Below, one piece after another: positions 53,713-60,916 of a stretch of 63,291 nucleotides of DNA. The stretch spans positions 101,069 through 164,359 of the forward strand of contig PLTN01000229.1 of assembly GCA_003164495.1 (NCBI GenBank), written 5' to 3'. Positions within the stretch are counted from its first letter, which is position 1, and each line of letters opens with the position of its first letter. The notes under the pieces are model-generated. The model was not told the DNA's origin. It was given only the letters and a program-made list of their open reading frames with translations, and did not search any database. Source of the stretch: Vulcanimicrobiota bacterium (GTDB lineage Bacteria; Vulcanimicrobiota; Vulcanimicrobiia; Vulcanimicrobiales; Vulcanimicrobiaceae). The position numbers and the translations under genes were made by a program.

Positions 53713-53750
53713 CAGGGGCCGCACCGAGGCTCCGGCGTATGTAGCCCGCA

Positions 53751-54110
53751 ATGGCACGCATATCGTTGCGGCTGGGGTTTGCCGGCGATCACGCGCTCGG
53801 GCCCGGCAAGATCCGACTCTTGGAGCTGATCGGCGAGACCGGGTCGATTTCGGCGGCCGGCCGGGCGATGAAGATGTCGTACCGGCGGGCCTGGATGCTG
53901 GTCGACGAACTCAACCACATGTTCCGCGACGTGCTCGTGGAGGCGCGACCCGGGGGAGCCCGCGGCGGCGGTGCCCGGCTGACCGAGACCGGTACGGATG
54001 TCGTGCGGCGTTATCGCGCGATCGAGTCAACCATCGAGAGCGACTCGAGCGCGAACATCGCCGCGCTCGAGCGGCTGGTCACGGCGCAAAAACGCATCAA
54101 GCCGGCCTGA
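53751..54110 (+). CDS. ModE-like molybdate-responsive regulator (N-terminal HTH domain)
   Basis: 119 residues. LRLGFAGDHALGPGKIRLLELIGETGSISAAGRAMKMSYRRAWMLVDELNHMFRDVLVEARPGGARGGGARLTETG is the LysR-like winged helix of ModE. The molybdate-binding TOBE half is absent, so it is a short ModE. It diverges from modA across the palindrome and is likely the repressor that binds it. Confidence 0.85.
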   Translation: MARISLRLGFAGDHALGPGKIRLLELIGETGSISAAGRAMKMSYRRAWMLVDELNHMFRDVLVEARPGGARGGGARLTETGTDVVRRYRAIESTIESDSSANIAALERLVTAQKRIKPA

Positions 54111-54123
54111 AACCGTAGCGACC

Positions 54124-54837
54124 TCACTCGTCAAGCAGGCTGAGGTAGTACCGCCAGCGGCCCTCCATCCCGAAGCCGTCGGCGGCTTGGGCCTGCAGAT
54201 CGTCGTTGCTCATGCCGCGCGGCGTGCCGATCATCGACGCTTGCCAGGTGAGCTTGGCTTGGTGTTCGAGCCAGATCGCGTTGACCACGACCTCTTGCAC
54301 GGTTTGACCGGCAATCGTGACGCCGTGATTCTGCAAGTGCACGATCTCTTTGTCGCCGAGCACCTTCGCGACTTCGGCGCCTTGTTCGGTCGTCGTCACC
54401 TTACGCGCCGAGCGGTAGATCGGAATCGCGCCTTGCTTGACGACCTGCGCCATCACGCCCTGCATCGGTAAGATCGGCCGTTCGAGATCGCCGAAAATCG
54501 TCGCCAGCGGCTGATGCGTGTGCACGACGGCTTGCACGTCGGGGCGTGCACGATAGATCTCGGTGTGCAGCTTCGTCTCGTCGGGAACCGGAAAGTCGCC
54601 GCCGATCTTGACCCCATCGATGTCGACCAGCGAGACCTGCTTGTAGGTCATGTGCAACTGGTTTCCTTGTTCCGCACCGCGGGCGCGAATGAGAACTTTG
54701 TCGGTCCCCGGCACGCGCGCGCTCACGTGGCCGAGGTAATCGACGAGCTCGAGCTTCGCAAGGATGCGGCAGCCGAGTGCGATCAGTTCGCGTAAAGCGC
54801 GGATATCGGGCGATTCGATGTCGATGGGCGCGGTCAT
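54124..54837 (-). CDS. Class II aldolase/adducin family protein
   Basis: 237 residues. Zinc-binding His residues are in VVHTHQPLATIFGD and LQNHGVTIAGQTVQEVVV. SARVPGTDKVLIRARGAEQGNQLHM is the substrate-loop region. Members include fuculose-phosphate aldolase, methylthioribulose dehydratase and 3-oxo-tetronate decarboxylase. Divergent from the ABC import operon 68 bases away. The carbohydrate or sulfur substrate is not certain. Confidence 0.82.
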   Translation of the reverse strand: MTAPIDIESPDIRALRELIALGCRILAKLELVDYLGHVSARVPGTDKVLIRARGAEQGNQLHMTYKQVSLVDIDGVKIGGDFPVPDETKLHTEIYRARPDVQAVVHTHQPLATIFGDLERPILPMQGVMAQVVKQGAIPIYRSARKVTTTEQGAEVAKVLGDKEIVHLQNHGVTIAGQTVQEVVVNAIWLEHQAKLTWQASMIGTPRGMSNDDLQAQAADGFGMEGRWRYYLSLLDE

Positions 54838-54904
54838 GAGTCCTCCAGCGGGATCGTCGTAGCTTTGCAGTGATGCTCACTATCAGGCAAGAAAACTCCT
54901 GGCC

Positions 54905-55816
54905 ATGCCATTATCTTGTAGTCTCATCGATTCTGCGTTGACGCGCCCCGTTCTCGACGGCTCGGTCGCCGTCCCGGGCCTCGACTTGGCCCTCTCCACG
55001 GCGACCGTCGACGAGAACAGCCGAGCGATGATCGCGGGCAAACACGACATCGCCGAGATGTCGATGGCGACGTTCGTGCAAGCGCTCTCGCAGGGCCAAA
55101 AACTGCTTGCGATACCGGTGTTCATGGGCCGGCGTTTTCTGCAGCCGTGCGTGGCGTTCGCGAAGAACTCGACGATCGGTTCACCGGCCGAGCTGCGCGG
55201 CAAACGTATCGGCTTGCCCCAGTTCTGGATGACCTCGAGCATGTGGCACCGCGGTTTGCTGGAGCACGAATACGGCGTGCCGGCCACACAGGTCGCGTGG
55301 GTCACCAACCAGCCCGAACGGCTCGATGCCGGCTTTACCCCTGGCGTGCAGGTGACCAATATCGGCGATCAGCCGCTCTCCGCGCTCCCCAAAATGCTCA
55401 CCGACGGCATCGTCGACGTCCTCTTCGCGCCGCGGCCGCTGGCGCGGGACGGCAAGCTCGGCTTTCTTTTTGACGATCCGGTTGCGACCTCGCTCGAGTA
55501 CCGCGCGCGCACCGGCATCTATCCGCTGCTGCACACGATCGTGCTGAAGGCTTCGCTCAAGGAACATGCCGCGGCGCTCTTCGAGCTGTTCACCCGCTCC
55601 AAAGAGTATGCGTACGCCCATCCCGGCCCGACCGAAATCGAGTCGCCGATCGCCGGGCTGTCGTTCGAAGAAGCGCGCGAACGCCTGGGGGAACCCTACC
55701 CGTATGGCGTACGTGCCAATTCCGCGGCCATCGACGCCTTCATGACGTATTCGGTGGAGCAGGCCTTGACGGCCAAGCGCGTCAGCGCCGCGGAGGCCTT
55801 TCTCGCGCTCGATTGA
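54905..55816 (+). CDS. Solute-binding-fold protein of the 4,5-dihydroxyphthalate decarboxylase family
   Basis: 303 residues. DSALTRPVLDGSVAVPGLDLAL, IAEMSMATFVQALSQGQKLLAIPVFMGRRFLQPCVAFAKN, GLPQFWMTSSMWHRGLLEHEYG and PYGVRANSAAIDAFM match the family usually annotated as 4,5-dihydroxyphthalate decarboxylase. It lies 15 bases before an ABC ATPase and a permease, so in this context it probably acts as the importer's binding protein. No signal peptide is obvious. Confidence 0.8.
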   Translation: MPLSCSLIDSALTRPVLDGSVAVPGLDLALSTATVDENSRAMIAGKHDIAEMSMATFVQALSQGQKLLAIPVFMGRRFLQPCVAFAKNSTIGSPAELRGKRIGLPQFWMTSSMWHRGLLEHEYGVPATQVAWVTNQPERLDAGFTPGVQVTNIGDQPLSALPKMLTDGIVDVLFAPRPLARDGKLGFLFDDPVATSLEYRARTGIYPLLHTIVLKASLKEHAAALFELFTRSKEYAYAHPGPTEIESPIAGLSFEEARERLGEPYPYGVRANSAAIDAFMTYSVEQALTAKRVSAAEAFLALD

Positions 55817-55830
55817 CCCAGGAGATATCG

Positions 55831-56655
55831 ATGATCGCTGCGCAAGCGGCACCGGCCAAAATCCGCTTCGAAGACGTCGGCAAGACGTTCGAGATCCGCA
55901 CGGGCCCGGTCACGGCGATCGAGCAGATCAGCCTCGATATCCCGGCCGGTTCGTTTTTTGTGATCGTCGGTCCGAGCGGCTGCGGCAAGACGACCTTGTT
56001 GCGCATGGCCGCCGGACTCGAGACGCCGACGCGCGGCACGATCACGATCGCGCGCGAGCGCAGCGACCGGCCGGCCAACTCGATGATCTTTCAGGGCGAA
56101 TCGATCTTTCCGTGGATGACCGTTTTCGACAACGCCGCCTACGGTTTGCGCATGCGCAACGCGCCGGCGAGCGAGATCAACGACGTGGTCGGCCACTACC
56201 TCTCGCGCACCGGATTGACCAAGTTCGCCAAGGCGTATCCGCACCAGCTCTCCGGCGGCATGAAGCAGCGCGTGTCGATCGCGCGCGCGTTCGCCAACGA
56301 TCCCGAAGTGCTGCTGATGGACGAACCGTTCTCGGCCCTCGACGAGCAGAACAAAACGCTGTTGCAAGAAGAGCTCTTGCGCATTTGGGAAGAGACGAAG
56401 AAGACGGTGCTGTTCATCACGCATAGCGTCGACGAAGCCGTGACGCTGGGAGATCAGATCATGGTGATGACCGCGCAGCCGGGTCGGGCGAAAGCGATCA
56501 TCGACGTGCCGTTTCCGCGTCCGCGCAAGGTGCTGGAACTACGCGCCGAGCCGGCGTACGGCGAGCTGGTGTATCACATTTGGGGTCAGTTGCGCGACGA
56601 AGTGCTCGCGGCCAAAGCCGGTGAAGCGGCGGAAGTTGCGGGGGCGCTGCGATGA
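55831..56655 (+). CDS. ABC importer ATP-binding protein, SsuB/TauB type
   Basis: 274 residues from ATG 55831 (CAGGAG upstream). Walker A GPSGCGKTT, signature LSGGMKQRVSIARAFA, Walker B LLMDEPFSALDEQNKT and switch FITHSVDEA are intact. It is overlapped by the permease gene (ATGA). It energises uptake of a nitrate-, sulfonate- or aromatic-type solute. Confidence 0.92.
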   Translation: MIAAQAAPAKIRFEDVGKTFEIRTGPVTAIEQISLDIPAGSFFVIVGPSGCGKTTLLRMAAGLETPTRGTITIARERSDRPANSMIFQGESIFPWMTVFDNAAYGLRMRNAPASEINDVVGHYLSRTGLTKFAKAYPHQLSGGMKQRVSIARAFANDPEVLLMDEPFSALDEQNKTLLQEELLRIWEETKKTVLFITHSVDEAVTLGDQIMVMTAQPGRAKAIIDVPFPRPRKVLELRAEPAYGELVYHIWGQLRDEVLAAKAGEAAEVAGALR

Positions 56656-57500
56656 TCGCAACCTCCACCGATCCGGCGCCGCAAGCGAACGAGCCCGAAG
56701 CGATCGTCATTCGCGGCACGTCCGCGACGAAGCGCGTGCTATCGCGCAACACCTCGGAACGGCTGATGGGACTGGTCGCGCCGGTCGGCCTGTTCGTCCT
56801 GTGGGAAGTCTTTGCCGACATCCACGTGATCGACACGCGATTTTTCCCGGCGCCGTCGAGCATCGCGGGCACGTTCGGAACGCTGATCAAGAACGGTCAG
56901 CTGCTCGCCAACACGACGATCAGTCTCGAACGCCTGTTCTTCGGGTTCTTGCTGGGTGCGATTCCGGCGCTGATCATCGGTCTCACGATGGGTCTCTACC
57001 GGCCCGTGCGTGCGCTCGTCGAGCCGCTCATTCAGGGCACCTACCCGATCCCGAAAAGCGCGATTTTGCCGTTGATTTTACTGATTTTCGGGCTCGGCGA
57101 ACCATCGAAGATCGTGATGGTCGCGATCGGCGTGTTCTACCCGGTCGTGATCAACACGGTCTCGGGTGTGCTGCAGATCCCGAAGATCTATCTGGACGTC
57201 GGTCACAATTTCGGCGCCAACCGTTGGAACATGTTCACCACGATCGCGCTGCCCGGCGCGCTGCCGTTCATCATGACGGGAGTCAAGCTCGGCGCGGGCT
57301 TGGGGCTGATCCTGATCGCGATCGCCGAGATGATCGGTGCGCAGAGCGGTCTGGGCTACATGATCTGGAACGCGTGGCAGATTCTCTCGGTGAACACGAT
57401 GTACGTGGGCCTCATCATGATCGCGCTTGTCGGCTTCGCCCTCACCGCGATCCTCAACGAGGTCGAGCGCTTGCTGATACCGGCGCGGCACGATCGCTAA
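56652..57500 (+). CDS. ABC importer permease, SsuC/TauC type
   Basis: 282 residues with about six membrane helices and the binding-protein-dependent loop (DVGHNFGANRWNMFTTIALPGALPFIMTGVKLGAGLGLILIAIAEMIGAQSGLGYMIWNAWQIL). It pairs with the preceding ATPase. It ends exactly at a 77-bp inverted repeat that probably terminates the operon. Confidence 0.92.
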   Translation: MIATSTDPAPQANEPEAIVIRGTSATKRVLSRNTSERLMGLVAPVGLFVLWEVFADIHVIDTRFFPAPSSIAGTFGTLIKNGQLLANTTISLERLFFGFLLGAIPALIIGLTMGLYRPVRALVEPLIQGTYPIPKSAILPLILLIFGLGEPSKIVMVAIGVFYPVVINTVSGVLQIPKIYLDVGHNFGANRWNMFTTIALPGALPFIMTGVKLGAGLGLILIAIAEMIGAQSGLGYMIWNAWQILSVNTMYVGLIMIALVGFALTAILNEVERLLIPARHDR

Positions 57501-57577
57501 TTGTCACCCGAGCTTGTCGAGGGGCAGGCACTGACGGGCAAGATCGAGGCCGCCCCTCGACAAGCTCGGGGTGACAA
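57501..57577. repeat. Long inverted repeat after the ABC operon, probable terminator/REP-like element
   Basis: Arms at 57501-57525 (TTGTCACCCGAGCTTGTCGA plus GGGGC) and 57552-57577 (GCCCCTCGACAAGCTC plus GGGGTGACAA) are complementary apart from a one-base bulge, with a 26-base loop. Sequences with GAGCTTGTCGAGGG-type arms are common dispersed repeats in many genomes. It separates the ABC operon from the homoserine dehydrogenase promoter. Confidence 0.75.
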
Positions 57578-57580
57578 CGG

Positions 57581-57610
57581 TTGCCAAGGGTGAGGGCGAT
57601 GTGGTACCGT
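57581..57610 (+). promoter_or_regulatory. Promoter of the hom2 attenuator (leaderless for the leader peptide)
   Basis: TTGCCA (57581-57586), an 18-base spacer and TACCGT (57605-57610). The predicted start point is at 57617, the A of the leader ATG. Confidence 0.55.
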
Positions 57611-57616
57611 CGGCGC

Positions 57617-57700
57617 ATGTCCGCAGTCCGCGCGATCATGACCACGACGATTATGACCATTCCCCTCGGCGAGGGCGAGTGTCGGTCGGTGCTGGTCTAA
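57617..57700 (+). CDS. Threonine/isoleucine-rich leader peptide (27 aa)
   Basis: A 27-codon ORF whose core reads MTTTIMTIPLGEG, with four Thr and two Ile codons in eight residues, plus another Ile just before. It ends in TAA at 57700, followed by a terminator. E. coli thrL has the same bias. It precedes homoserine dehydrogenase, the branch enzyme to threonine and isoleucine. Translation appears to begin leaderless at the predicted transcription start; a second in-frame ATG is at 57638. Low Thr- or Ile-tRNA would stall the ribosome and favour the antiterminator. Confidence 0.82.
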   Translation: MSAVRAIMTTTIMTIPLGEGECRSVLV

Positions 57701-57756
57701 ACGCGAACCACGGCACCAGATGACACGGCCCTCGCCAGCAGGCGGGGGCCGTTTTT
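57668..57756 (+). terminator. Attenuator before hom2: antiterminator segment, protector hairpin and terminator
   Basis: Terminator: CGGCCCTCGCC (57726-57736), loop AGCA, GGCGGGGGCCG (57741-57751), TTTTT; an 11-bp stem with one G-U pair. GGCGAGGGC (57668-57676), inside the leader ORF, is exactly complementary to GCCCTCGCC (57728-57736), giving a 9-bp antiterminator. A further hairpin, GGTGC..TGGT with ACCA..GGCACC, spans the leader stop codon. Confidence 0.85.
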
Positions 57757-57769
57757 ATTGGAGGATCCC

Positions 57770-58930
57770 ATGGCAGCCCTCTCTCTCCACGAACGCCAAG
57801 AGCGCCCGAGCGCGCCGGCTCGCGCGCGTCCCGGTGTCGGCCTATTGGGCTGCGGGGTCGTGGGCGCCGCGGTGGCCCGCCGTCTCTTGCAGGCCCATCC
57901 CGGCTTGCTGCGGGCCGTGGCCGTGCGCGATCCGCACAAGGCGCGCGAGGTGGATTGGGAAGCGTGGGACGGCGACCCGTTTGCCGTGGTCGACGATCCG
58001 GCCGTGAGCGTCGTTGTGGAGTGCATCGGCGGCGTGCGGTTGGCGCGCGAACTCGTGCTGCGCGCGATCGCCCACGGTAAGGACGTCGTTACGGCCAACA
58101 AGGAGCTCATCGCGCAAGACGGACCGTGGCTGCGCGCGTTCGCCGCCCGGACCGGTGCGACGCTGCACTACGAAGCGTCGGTCGGCGGTGCGATCCCGAT
58201 TTTGCGCGCGCTGGAAACGTCGCTGGCCGACGAGCCGATCCTCGAAGTCGGCGGCGTGGTCAACGGCACGACCAATTTCGTGCTCTCGCAGATGGAGAAC
58301 GGCGCGAGCTACGCGGCGGCGCTGGCCGAGGCGCAGCAACGCGGCTTCGCCGAGGCGGATCCGCGCAACGACGTCGAGGGCTTCGATGCCGCGCACAAAC
58401 TCGCGATCCTCGCAACGCTGGCCTTTCACCAGCCGGTCGCCTCGCCGGAGCTGTCGCGCTGCGGCATTACCGCGATCGTGCCCGAGGACGTTGCGCTCGC
58501 GGCCGAACGCGGCTGGCGGCTCAAACTCGTCGCGCTGGCGCGCCGCACCGGTGACGGCATCGAAGCCGGCGTTACGCCGGCATTTGTAGCGCGCGGTCAC
58601 GCGTTCGCCCGGCCCAACGACGCCGAGAACGTGGTGCGCGTCGTCGGCGTGAATTCGGGCGCGCTCGAGTTCTTCGGTCTCGGCGCGGGCGGCGCGGCAT
58701 CGGCGTCGAGCGTGGTAGGCGACATCCTCAGCGCGATCGACCTGCGTTCGCGCGGGATCACCGCCCATCGCGGCGTCGTCGGCGACCCGCAACGCGTCGC
58801 TGCGCTGCGTATGCCGGTGGTGTTGCGGACCGCGGACGGCGTGCGCATCAGCGAACCGCACGCGCTCGACGATCTCGCGACGCTCGCCCTCGAGGCCGGC
58901 GTCCGCGCTGCGATCCCGTTGTTGGCCTAG
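57770..58930 (+). CDS. hom: Homoserine dehydrogenase, ACT-less isoform
   Basis: 386 residues from ATG 57770, five bases after GGAGG. NAD(P) motif GLLGCGVVGAAVA, RELVLRAIAHGKDVVTANKELIAQDG, GGAIPILRALE and VVNGTTNFVLSQMENG are standard. The protein ends after the catalytic fold without an ACT domain, unlike the copy at 30819. Allosteric threonine control is thus probably missing, and the upstream Thr/Ile attenuator may take over that task at the level of transcription. thrB and thrC are not adjacent. Confidence 0.94.
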   Translation: MAALSLHERQERPSAPARARPGVGLLGCGVVGAAVARRLLQAHPGLLRAVAVRDPHKAREVDWEAWDGDPFAVVDDPAVSVVVECIGGVRLARELVLRAIAHGKDVVTANKELIAQDGPWLRAFAARTGATLHYEASVGGAIPILRALETSLADEPILEVGGVVNGTTNFVLSQMENGASYAAALAEAQQRGFAEADPRNDVEGFDAAHKLAILATLAFHQPVASPELSRCGITAIVPEDVALAAERGWRLKLVALARRTGDGIEAGVTPAFVARGHAFARPNDAENVVRVVGVNSGALEFFGLGAGGAASASSVVGDILSAIDLRSRGITAHRGVVGDPQRVAALRMPVVLRTADGVRISEPHALDDLATLALEAGVRAAIPLLA

Positions 58931-58933
58931 GGA

Positions 58934-60271
58934 TTATTGCGGGGTGGGCGCGCTTTCTCTGGCGGAGAGCGTGTGGCCCTGGCCCGGCGCGTTCCCGCCG
59001 CCGCCGTCGACGAGCTGCGAGAGGTTGGCGAGACGCTCGATGATCTCGGCTTCGTTTTCGTTGCGCGGTTCCATCGGCTGCAGGCCGCGATCTTCGCGCA
59101 GCGCCGCACGGTGCTGACCGTAGAGCTCCTCGGCCTTGTCCTGATTGCGCCAGCACGCTTTGAAATGATCCGCGACGCGGAAGGCGGTGCCGTTGTCGTT
59201 GCGCTTGAGTTTCGCCGCCACCGCGCCGGCCACCGAATAGACGTCGAAAACGCAATTGCGCAGCGGATCGAGCCGCGGATCGTAGCTGAGCAGCGATTCT
59301 TTCTTTTCCAGATCGCGCAGCTGAAAGTACGACAACTTGCCGAAGCGCGCGACCTTACCGATGATCGCGCCCATGATCGGCAGCTCGGTCGGCGTGAGCT
59401 TTTGCTCGCCCATCGCGCGATCGCGCTGCTCTTCGTCGGAGACGACGCCGCGTTCCAAACGCTTGGCGTAGTCGGCACGTTCTTTCTTGATATTTTCGAT
59501 GCGCTTGAAGACCGGCTTGATTTCGGGGCGCTCGTGGAATTCGTTGAGACCGGCCTCGGTCTCCATCGCCTTCTTGATCGATTCTTCTTTGAGGTAGATC
59601 GCGCGCTTCATCTGCTCGTCCAGCGCTCCGAGTTGTTCTTCACGCTTGCGCATCGCGGCGCGCAATTCGGTGAGGGCTTCAGCCGCCACGAACGCCGCAC
59701 GATAGAGCTTACCCGCGCGACCGAAAGAGAAGAGGTTCTCCCAGAACGTCGGCGGGTTGACGCCCTTCTTGTCGACGTGGATCGGGTAGGCCGATGCGTA
59801 CTGGCGTGTCGTGACCATTGCGGTCGCGCGCCGCTCGTCCTCGAACGTGCGGCCGTTCTTGATCTCGCGTATCAGCGTCTCGCGCTTCTGCGCGAACGAC
59901 GTCTGGATCGCGGTCTCGGCCGAGGCCATTTGCTGACGCTGGTAACGGCGCTTCGCGTCCTCGTAGGTATCGAGGTCCTTTGTGTCTTGGGTGAAGTCCG
60001 GGATATTGTAGGGCGAGGCTTTGAGGCCGCCCGGCGGGAGATTCGTCGCCTCGTCGTCGTGCAGGCTCAGCGCGCGCGGGCGCTCGAGGGGTGCTAGGGC
60101 CGGGGGCTCTTCCGGTTCTTCATTGCGGAGCGCGCCGTAAAGCTCGGAGGCGACGTCGGATTCGCCGAACGCATCGACTGCGTCGGCTTCGGGTTCGCCG
60201 GTGACCGGCGACCCAATGGGAGATTCCGGCTCGTCGGCACCATCGCCGAAGCTTTCAAAGAGACGGGACAA
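58934..60271 (-). CDS. Hypothetical highly charged coiled-coil protein, 445 aa
   Basis: I do not recognise a family. Residues 1-70 are acidic and Pro-rich (low complexity), 90-150 are helical and charged (DLDTYEDAKRRYQRQQMASAETAIQTSFAQKRETLIREIKNG), 190-300 look like coiled coil (ELRAAMRKREEQLGALDEQMKRAIYLKEESIKKAMETE), and the C-terminus is Gly/Ala-rich. No signal peptide or membrane helix is seen. The stop is three bases from the convergent hom2 stop. It could be a cytoskeletal or scaffold protein near the cell-wall genes. Confidence 0.65.
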   Translation of the reverse strand: MSRLFESFGDGADEPESPIGSPVTGEPEADAVDAFGESDVASELYGALRNEEPEEPPALAPLERPRALSLHDDEATNLPPGGLKASPYNIPDFTQDTKDLDTYEDAKRRYQRQQMASAETAIQTSFAQKRETLIREIKNGRTFEDERRATAMVTTRQYASAYPIHVDKKGVNPPTFWENLFSFGRAGKLYRAAFVAAEALTELRAAMRKREEQLGALDEQMKRAIYLKEESIKKAMETEAGLNEFHERPEIKPVFKRIENIKKERADYAKRLERGVVSDEEQRDRAMGEQKLTPTELPIMGAIIGKVARFGKLSYFQLRDLEKKESLLSYDPRLDPLRNCVFDVYSVAGAVAAKLKRNDNGTAFRVADHFKACWRNQDKAEELYGQHRAALREDRGLQPMEPRNENEAEIIERLANLSQLVDGGGGNAPGQGHTLSARESAPTPQ

Positions 60272-60418
60272 GCCGCTACCGAAACGCCTCGGCGCGGCCG
60301 TCGGATCGGCGCACCCAGCTTACCACGGCAGGAAACTCGTTCCTTAAGAGCACGGTTGACGCCTTTCTTTAGAAGCGAAGTAGAGCACGCGTGGTACGTC
60401 GAATACGGTGTTCCCAAC

Positions 60419-60916
60419 ATGCGAGCCACGCGCGCCGTCGCCTTGGTCCTGTTGTTGGTCGCCGTTGCCGCCGCCTCATGGTGGTTCTTCGGCCGGCACA
60501 CAAACGAGCCGTCATCTGTTGCCGTCTACTATACCAAGTTGGACGGTACGACGCTCGTGCCATGGACGGTTTCGCTCGGGCCCGCCCGCGACCGGGGTTC
60601 GGTAGCCTTCTATGCGGCCGTGCAAGCGGTCGCCGGGCCTCCGGCCGGGGTCGATGCGGTACGCTTCCCGCCGGGAACAACCGTCCTCTCCGCCCACGTT
60701 GATGGATCGACGGCCGACGTCGATCTGTCCAAAGACGTGGGCGTTGCCGTTCAGGGCAGCTTCAACGAGGCGGCAGAGTTCAAGGCGCTGGTGTACACGT
60801 TGACGGCCCTTCCCGGCATCTCGTCCGTCCGCGTGAGCGTGGCGGGCCAGACGCTCGCGACGCTTCCCGGAGGTCACCTCGAACTCGATGAACCGCTTTC
60901 GCGTCAGAGTTTTTAG
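60419..60916 (+). CDS. GerMN-domain protein, membrane-anchored
   Basis: 165 residues from ATG 60419. An N-terminal hydrophobic segment (RATRAVALVLLLVAVAAASWWFF) anchors or exports it. The rest (about 40-160) matches the GerMN domain: VAVYYTKLDGTTLVPWTVSLG, SVAFYAAVQAVAGPPAG, FPPGTTVLSAHVDGSTADVDLSKDVGVA. Such proteins occur with N-acetylmuramoyl-L-alanine amidases. The gene overlaps the amidase start by 29 bases, so the two are translationally coupled. Confidence 0.8.
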   Translation: MRATRAVALVLLLVAVAAASWWFFGRHTNEPSSVAVYYTKLDGTTLVPWTVSLGPARDRGSVAFYAAVQAVAGPPAGVDAVRFPPGTTVLSAHVDGSTADVDLSKDVGVAVQGSFNEAAEFKALVYTLTALPGISSVRVSVAGQTLATLPGGHLELDEPLSRQSF

